NCBI GenBank assembly: GCA_050741915.1
Contig: JBOGEX010000089.1
Coordinates: 1 to 64,000, forward strand
Reading direction: 5' to 3'
DNA length: 64,000 nucleotides
Origin: JACCTH01 sp050741915
GTDB taxonomy: Bacteria > Actinomycetota > Acidimicrobiia > Spongiisociales > ZC4RG35
Shown here: positions 59,626 through 64,000 of the stretch, piece by piece
How positions within the stretch are numbered: the first letter of the stretch is position 1
How the letters are laid out: the number at the start of each line of letters is the position of its first letter
Position numbers and translations under genes: made by a program
Notes under the pieces: generated by a model
The model's database searches: none
What the model saw: the letters and a program-made list of their open reading frames with translations, nothing else
What the model was told of the DNA's origin: nothing

Positions 59626-60614
59626 GCATCGGCCAGCAATTCGTCGACGAAGGCATCCGGCTCGAAAGGCATGAGGTCGTCGACCTGCTCCCCTACCCCG
59701 ATGAACTTGACGGGCACGCCTAATTCGTTCTCGACGGCGACCACGATCCCGCCGCGGGCTGTCCCATCGAGCTTGGTGAGGATGATGCCAGTGAGCCCGA
59801 TCGCTTGGGCGAACTCCCGTACCTGCGCAATTCCGTTCTGGCCCCCGGTGGCGTCGAGGACCAGGAACGACTCGCTGATGCGACCGCCCTCTCGTTCGAG
59901 CACACGACGGATCTTGCGGAGTTCGTCCATGAGGTTCTGCTTGGAATGGAGGCGACCGGCGGTATCGACAATCACGACGTCCTTGCCGCGAGCTTTGGCG
60001 GCAGTCAACCCGTCGAATGCCACGGCTGCTGGATCGGAGCCTGCGCGACCTCCTACTACCGGCACCCCCACCCGATCCGCCCATGTACGGAGTTGCGCAT
60101 CGGCCGCTGCTCGGAAGGTGTCGGCCGCAGCCAGGAGCGGCTGGTGGCCGTCGGCCAGCATTCGGCCAGCCAGCTTGGCGATCGAGGTTGTCTTCCCCGC
60201 GCCATTCACGCCGACTACCAAGACCACGGCTGGATCACCCTTGAGATCGACCGAACGATCTGCGTTGTCGAAGATCGAGCGCAATTCGGAGTCGAGCAAT
60301 GACCGAGCGGCGGCGGCGTCCGTTGGCTTAGCGCGCCGGACGCGTTCGACAATTCCGGTCGATGCCGCCAACCCGACGTCTGCTCCGATCAGCGCCTCCT
60401 CCATTGATTGCCAGAACTCCTCGTCGAGCGCTTCTCGCCCGAAGACGTTGCGAAGAGACTGGCCGAGAGCGGCCCGTGATTTCGAGATCCGTCCTTCGAT
60501 CGTGGTTGGCCGCGCTCTCGTCGCCGGCTCGGCTTCCGATCGCTGGCGGTAGAACAAGAACCCGCCAACCAGTAGCAGCAATACGGCAACAACGATGAGG
60601 ACCGCTTCCTCCAC
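59622..60614 (-). CDS. ftsY: Signal recognition particle receptor FtsY
   Basis: FtsY is the membrane receptor for SRP. It begins with a TM anchor (VLIVVAVLLLLVGGFLFY) and a short linker, followed by the N domain (FGREALDEEFWQSMEEALIG). The G domain has VVGVNGAGKTTSIAKLAG, VDTAGRLHSKQNLMDELRK, TKLDGTARGGIVVAVENELG and FIGVGEQVDDLMPFEPDAFV. The product has 330 residues. The smc-ftsY order is the usual one, here with cdd appended. Confidence 0.96.
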   Translation of the reverse strand: MEEAVLIVVAVLLLLVGGFLFYRQRSEAEPATRARPTTIEGRISKSRAALGQSLRNVFGREALDEEFWQSMEEALIGADVGLAASTGIVERVRRAKPTDAAAARSLLDSELRSIFDNADRSVDLKGDPAVVLVVGVNGAGKTTSIAKLAGRMLADGHQPLLAAADTFRAAADAQLRTWADRVGVPVVGGRAGSDPAAVAFDGLTAAKARGKDVVIVDTAGRLHSKQNLMDELRKIRRVLEREGGRISESFLVLDATGGQNGIAQVREFAQAIGLTGIILTKLDGTARGGIVVAVENELGVPVKFIGVGEQVDDLMPFEPDAFVDELLADA

Positions 60615-60647
60615 GAGCGGGAGCGTAACCAGCCCTCGAGTAAAGCC

Positions 60648-63600
60648 TCAGACTCCCAGGGCGGAGAGGTCGCGGGAGAGGACCTGGGATGAACCGCCGG
60701 GTTCCATGGTCACTCCGTAGAGCACGTCGGCTGCCTCCATCGTGTGTTGTTGATGGGTGATGAGGATCAGCTGGCTCTCGCCCCGGAAGACGTCGAGTAG
60801 ACGGAGGAACCGGCGCAGGTTGGCGTCGTCGAGGGCCGCTTCTACCTCGTCGAGGATGTAAAAGGGCGACGGCCGCGCTCTGAAGATAGCGAAGAGGAAG
60901 GCCAGTGCCGCCAGCGAACGCTCGCCACCCGAGAGAAGGCTGAGCTTGGCGATCTTCTTCCCGTGAGGTTGAGCTTCGATCTCGACCCCTGAGGTGAGCG
61001 GCTGGTCGGGTTCGGTCAGACGCATTCGTCCCTGCCCGCCGGGGAAAAGGACCGTGAAATACTCCTCGTAGTTCGCAGCCACCTCTGCGAAGGCGGCCAC
61101 AAATCGGCTTTCGATCTCTTCGTCGAGAGCATCCATCACCTTGCGCAGCTCGGCCCGGGATCGCTCGAGATCTGAGAGCTGGCTGCTCATGAACTCATGT
61201 CGTTCGAACAGCTCGCGATATTCCTCGGCGGCGAGTGGGTTGACCGGGCCCATCCGACGTAACTCGGCCGATCGAATCGCCAGCAGCTCCCTCAGGTCTT
61301 CGCCGTTAGAGGCCGGGGGTGGAGCAGTCAGTGCCTCGTTTGCCTCGGCGTCGATTTCACGGGCCAGCGATTCGACGACCGCCTCCCGACGTACCCGGGC
61401 TTCCGTGGCGGAGATCACTAAATCGGCCAGAGCGGACCGGGCTTCTTCGATAGAGACCTCGAGTTGCCGCAACCTACTGCGCAGCTCGTTCAAGTGGACA
61501 CTGACAGCCCGACCCTCATTCCGTTCCACCCCCAGCCGGTCCCGCAGTATCGCGATGCGGCCGGCCACGACTTCGATGGCACGGCGCGCAAGACTCTCTA
61601 CCTTGGCCAGGCGGGCGAGGATCTCAACGGAAACAACGCGACTCGGTTCGGAGTTACCGGAGAGCTCGTTGCCTATCACCTCTTTGCGGGCCTCGAGCAT
61701 CGCTCTTCTCTCGGTCGCGGTCGACGCCGCTGAGGCCGCCAGCTTCCAAGCGTCTCTCGTCTGCTCCTGTTCTCTCTGGAAGTGCCGCCGACGATCGTCG
61801 ACTTGGGCCAGGAGCGCATGTCGTCGCCCCTCTTCCCCTTCGAGAACGGCCATAGAGGCGAGCAGTTCTTCGAGGGCTCCCTCGCGCTCGGAGATGGCGA
61901 CCGCGAGAAGCGACTCTCGGCCCTGGAGTCGACCGAACTCTGCCGCCAGCTCGGCTATGTGGCGGCGGGAACGTCCCAGAAGCTCGGTCGCCCCGGCGAG
62001 CTTGACTTCCAATGCCTCTAAGCTCTCAAGGGCGGCTCGCTCGCCCTGGCGGCTTCCTTCGAACTGACGATGGAGGGTGGTCAGCCGACTCGTCGTCCGG
62101 GCGAGTTCGAGATCGGCTTTCTCTTGCTCAGCTTCGGCATCGAGCAACGTTCCGCCTTCGGGACGGGCCGTGCGAATCCCATCGCTCGTGATCAGATCGC
62201 CCTCCGCGGTTACGACCCGAATCTCAGGATGACGCTGGACTGCGGTCCAGGCTGCCCCCCAACCTTCTGCAACGAGAACATCGCCCAGAAGCGCCCGGGC
62301 TAACTCGGCATTCTCATCGCTAGTCAGGCCGAAGAGATCGATCAACGCCTGCAGCCCTGTCTTCTCCGTCAAAGCGCGGGCATCGCCTGCCGCTTTGACA
62401 TGGCCGCCGACGACAGGAACACCGCCGCCGCCCTGCGCTTTCAACTGCCCCACGACTTCTTGCAACGCATCGACTGAATCGAAAGCAATCGCTCCCGCCC
62501 AGAGTCCGAGAGCGGCCCCAGTGGCAGCATCCCACTCTGGCGGGACCGACAGGAGATCGCTGATCGCCCCCCGAGCGCCCCGTGCTTCGGTCACCAACCG
62601 CCGACTCTCGATGTCACCCGCGTCACTGAGAGAAAGTCGAATCGCTTCCTTACGGGCCTGAGTGGCGGCGGCCCAGAAACGCGACTCCTGCTGGTCGACC
62701 TGCGCTTTCTCCCAGGCGGCCTGATCCTGGCGGCGGCGAGTGGCTGCATTCTCGTACGTCGTGGCGGCCCGTCCCACCTCGACATCCAAATTTCGGATCT
62801 CGGCTGCATGTGCCTTCGAAGCCTCGTTCTCGCAATCCATCTGTTCGGTCACGATCATCAGGCGCTTCCTTGTTGCCTCGAGCTCCCGTCGATCTCTCTC
62901 GTCGGCTGCCAGCATCGAACGATGCTCGCCCTGGGAAACGGCGAGGGCCCCCTCGGCAGAGAGTCCTACCTGATCTGCGAGTGAGCGTTCCTGTGCTTCG
63001 ATCAATCGCAGAGTCGCCTCGAGCTGTTCGACCTGGCATCGGGCGGCCTGCTGTTTGGCGTTGGCATCTCCGAGCTCGATCTCGAGACCGACCAACTCCG
63101 TTTCCAGGTCCCGCCGTCTCTCGTCCACGTCCTCGCGCCGGGAAAGGGCACTGCGGTGACGTTCGTGGGCGACCTGAGCAATACGACGAAGACTTTCGAG
63201 CGTTGTCTCCAAACGCGCCGCCGCCAGGCTGTCGCGCTCGGTCGACGCCGAAAGCGACTGCGACCGTTGATCCAGGGCGGCGGCCTCGGGTTCGAGGGCG
63301 GCAACCTCTGTCTCGGCGCCGTGAAGAACCGACTCCAACGCCGCCCGTTCGACGGCCGATTGGTTGATCAGAGCGTCGAGACGTCTAATCTCCTCACCCC
63401 TCAGGAAGAGCGTGAGGGCTCGAACTTCGGCGGTCGTCTCCTGATGGCGATTGGCAGCCTCAGCCTGCCGTTTCAGGGGCCGCATCTGGCGGGCGACTTC
63501 GGCGAGAATATCGGTGAGGCGCTGGCAGTCCTCGCTGGTTCGCTCGAGCCTTCTCATCGCCCGCTCCTTGCGCAGCTTGTGCTTGAGAATCCCGGCTGCC

Positions 63601-64000
63601 TCTTCGATGATCGCCCGGTGCTCGGCGGCATCGGCGGCGAGGATAGAGTCGACTTGTCCCTGGTTGACGATGATGTGCTGATGCCGCCCGACGCCGGAAT
63701 CGCTCAGTAGCTCGGCTAGGTCCAGCAGCCGGCACTCGATCCCGTTGATCTCGTATTGAGAAGAGCCATCGCGAAAGAGACGGCGAGTGATGGCCACTTC
63801 GTCGAGGTCGAGGTCGAAGTCGCGCCGGCTGTTGTCCAGGACGACGGTCACTTCGGCCCGGTTCAATGCCGGACGGGTGACGGTCCCCGCAAAGATGACG
63901 TCCTCCATCTTCGAGGTCCGTAGTGAGCGCGGCGCCTGGGTTCCGAGGACCCAATGGACGGCGTCCACCAGGTTGGATTTTCCCGAACCGTTGGGGCCAA
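60648..64000 (-). CDS. smc: Chromosome segregation protein SMC (5' end outside window)
   Basis: SMC forms ring complexes that organise and segregate chromosomes. The frame runs off the right edge; the first visible residues are the Walker A motif GPNGSGKSNLVDAVHWVLG, so only some 30 N-terminal residues are missing. Long coiled coils flank a hinge region (GGVPVVGGHVKAAGDARALTE in pieces). The C-terminal head has LSLLSGGERSLAALAFLFAI and the Walker B YILDEVEAALDDANLRRFL. About 1117 residues are visible. The stop is 34 bases from the ftsY start. Confidence 0.97.
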   Translation of the reverse strand, partial: GPNGSGKSNLVDAVHWVLGTQAPRSLRTSKMEDVIFAGTVTRPALNRAEVTVVLDNSRRDFDLDLDEVAITRRLFRDGSSQYEINGIECRLLDLAELLSDSGVGRHQHIIVNQGQVDSILAADAAEHRAIIEEAAGILKHKLRKERAMRRLERTSEDCQRLTDILAEVARQMRPLKRQAEAANRHQETTAEVRALTLFLRGEEIRRLDALINQSAVERAALESVLHGAETEVAALEPEAAALDQRSQSLSASTERDSLAAARLETTLESLRRIAQVAHERHRSALSRREDVDERRRDLETELVGLEIELGDANAKQQAARCQVEQLEATLRLIEAQERSLADQVGLSAEGALAVSQGEHRSMLAADERDRRELEATRKRLMIVTEQMDCENEASKAHAAEIRNLDVEVGRAATTYENAATRRRQDQAAWEKAQVDQQESRFWAAATQARKEAIRLSLSDAGDIESRRLVTEARGARGAISDLLSVPPEWDAATGAALGLWAGAIAFDSVDALQEVVGQLKAQGGGGVPVVGGHVKAAGDARALTEKTGLQALIDLFGLTSDENAELARALLGDVLVAEGWGAAWTAVQRHPEIRVVTAEGDLITSDGIRTARPEGGTLLDAEAEQEKADLELARTTSRLTTLHRQFEGSRQGERAALESLEALEVKLAGATELLGRSRRHIAELAAEFGRLQGRESLLAVAISEREGALEELLASMAVLEGEEGRRHALLAQVDDRRRHFQREQEQTRDAWKLAASAASTATERRAMLEARKEVIGNELSGNSEPSRVVSVEILARLAKVESLARRAIEVVAGRIAILRDRLGVERNEGRAVSVHLNELRSRLRQLEVSIEEARSALADLVISATEARVRREAVVESLAREIDAEANEALTAPPPASNGEDLRELLAIRSAELRRMGPVNPLAAEEYRELFERHEFMSSQLSDLERSRAELRKVMDALDEEIESRFVAAFAEVAANYEEYFTVLFPGGQGRMRLTEPDQPLTSGVEIEAQPHGKKIAKLSLLSGGERSLAALAFLFAIFRARPSPFYILDEVEAALDDANLRRFLRLLDVFRGESQLILITHQQHTMEAADVLYGVTMEPGGSSQVLSRDLSALGV

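Noticed and set aside
59266..60552. 428-codon plus-strand ORF
   Set aside because: It lies opposite ftsY and cdd; the product is low-complexity Ser/Arg/Pro sequence.
61141..62067. 308-codon plus-strand ORF
   Set aside because: It is Ser/Arg-rich antisense to the smc coiled coil.

Overview
This 64 kb window is a GC-rich chromosomal segment of an actinobacterium. The best guess is a member of the Acidimicrobiia. That placement is inferred from the gene order (rimP-nusA-infB-rbfA-nrnA-truB-ribF-rpsO-pnp and ffh-rpsP-khpA-rimM-trmD-rplS-lepB), a WhiG-type sigma gene beside rpsB, a K+-independent H+-pyrophosphatase, a 13E12-type HNH remnant, frequent GTG/TTG starts and several apparently leaderless starts. 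No rRNA, tRNA, CRISPR array or prophage was found.

Layout from left to right. The left edge holds the first codons of a minus-strand amidohydrolase-like gene, then a cluster of inverted repeats and hppA (1-2853). A membrane protein of unknown function and the ABC-F factor ettA are divergent (2977-5496). From 5.6 to 15.5 kb a minus-strand operon carries the transcription, translation and RNA-decay set rimP, nusA, infB, DUF503, rbfA, nrnA, truB, ribF, rpsO and pnp. serC and fdhD are divergent around 16.7 kb. From 17.5 to 30.6 kb a long minus-strand block runs comM, dprA, xerC, whiG, rpsB, tsf, pyrH, frr, cdsA, dxr, rseP, ispG and proS. It covers DNA uptake, chromosome resolution, a sigma factor, translation, phospholipid synthesis, isoprenoid synthesis and intramembrane proteolysis.

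The stretch 30.6-35.1 kb is accessory. It holds a decayed DUF222/HNH endonuclease gene carrying a 56-bp hairpin insertion, an enoyl-CoA hydratase, a three-gene set of very small proteins and an ABC exporter. The conserved backbone resumes with yraN, lepB, rplS and trmD. It is then interrupted by an acyl-CoA dehydrogenase, a module of DUF4097 protein, ribbon-helix-helix protein and an unlisted 35-codon ORF, a two-component system and a lipoprotein. It continues with rimM, khpA, rpsP and ffh. The plus strand then carries ppc. Further right are a VOC protein, a molybdopterin oxidoreductase (possible client of FdhD), upp, an alkyltransferase-like gene, deoB-deoA, an EamA transporter, etfB-etfA, two VapBC loci (one with a nonsense-mutated toxin), a phosphodiesterase, cdd, ftsY and the 5'-truncated smc.

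Functionally the window is mostly housekeeping. Upp, DeoB, DeoA and Cdd form a scattered pyrimidine salvage set. EtfAB, the acyl-CoA dehydrogenase and the enoyl-CoA hydratase suggest fatty-acyl oxidation. FfH and FtsY are the two SRP GTPases. The least explained material is the short intergenic DNA. It includes two dispersed hairpin repeat families, a hairpin insertion in a pseudogene, palindromic operators beside small regulators, the 35-codon ORF, and three genes whose conserved N-termini reach back to an in-frame CTG overlapping the upstream stop codon.
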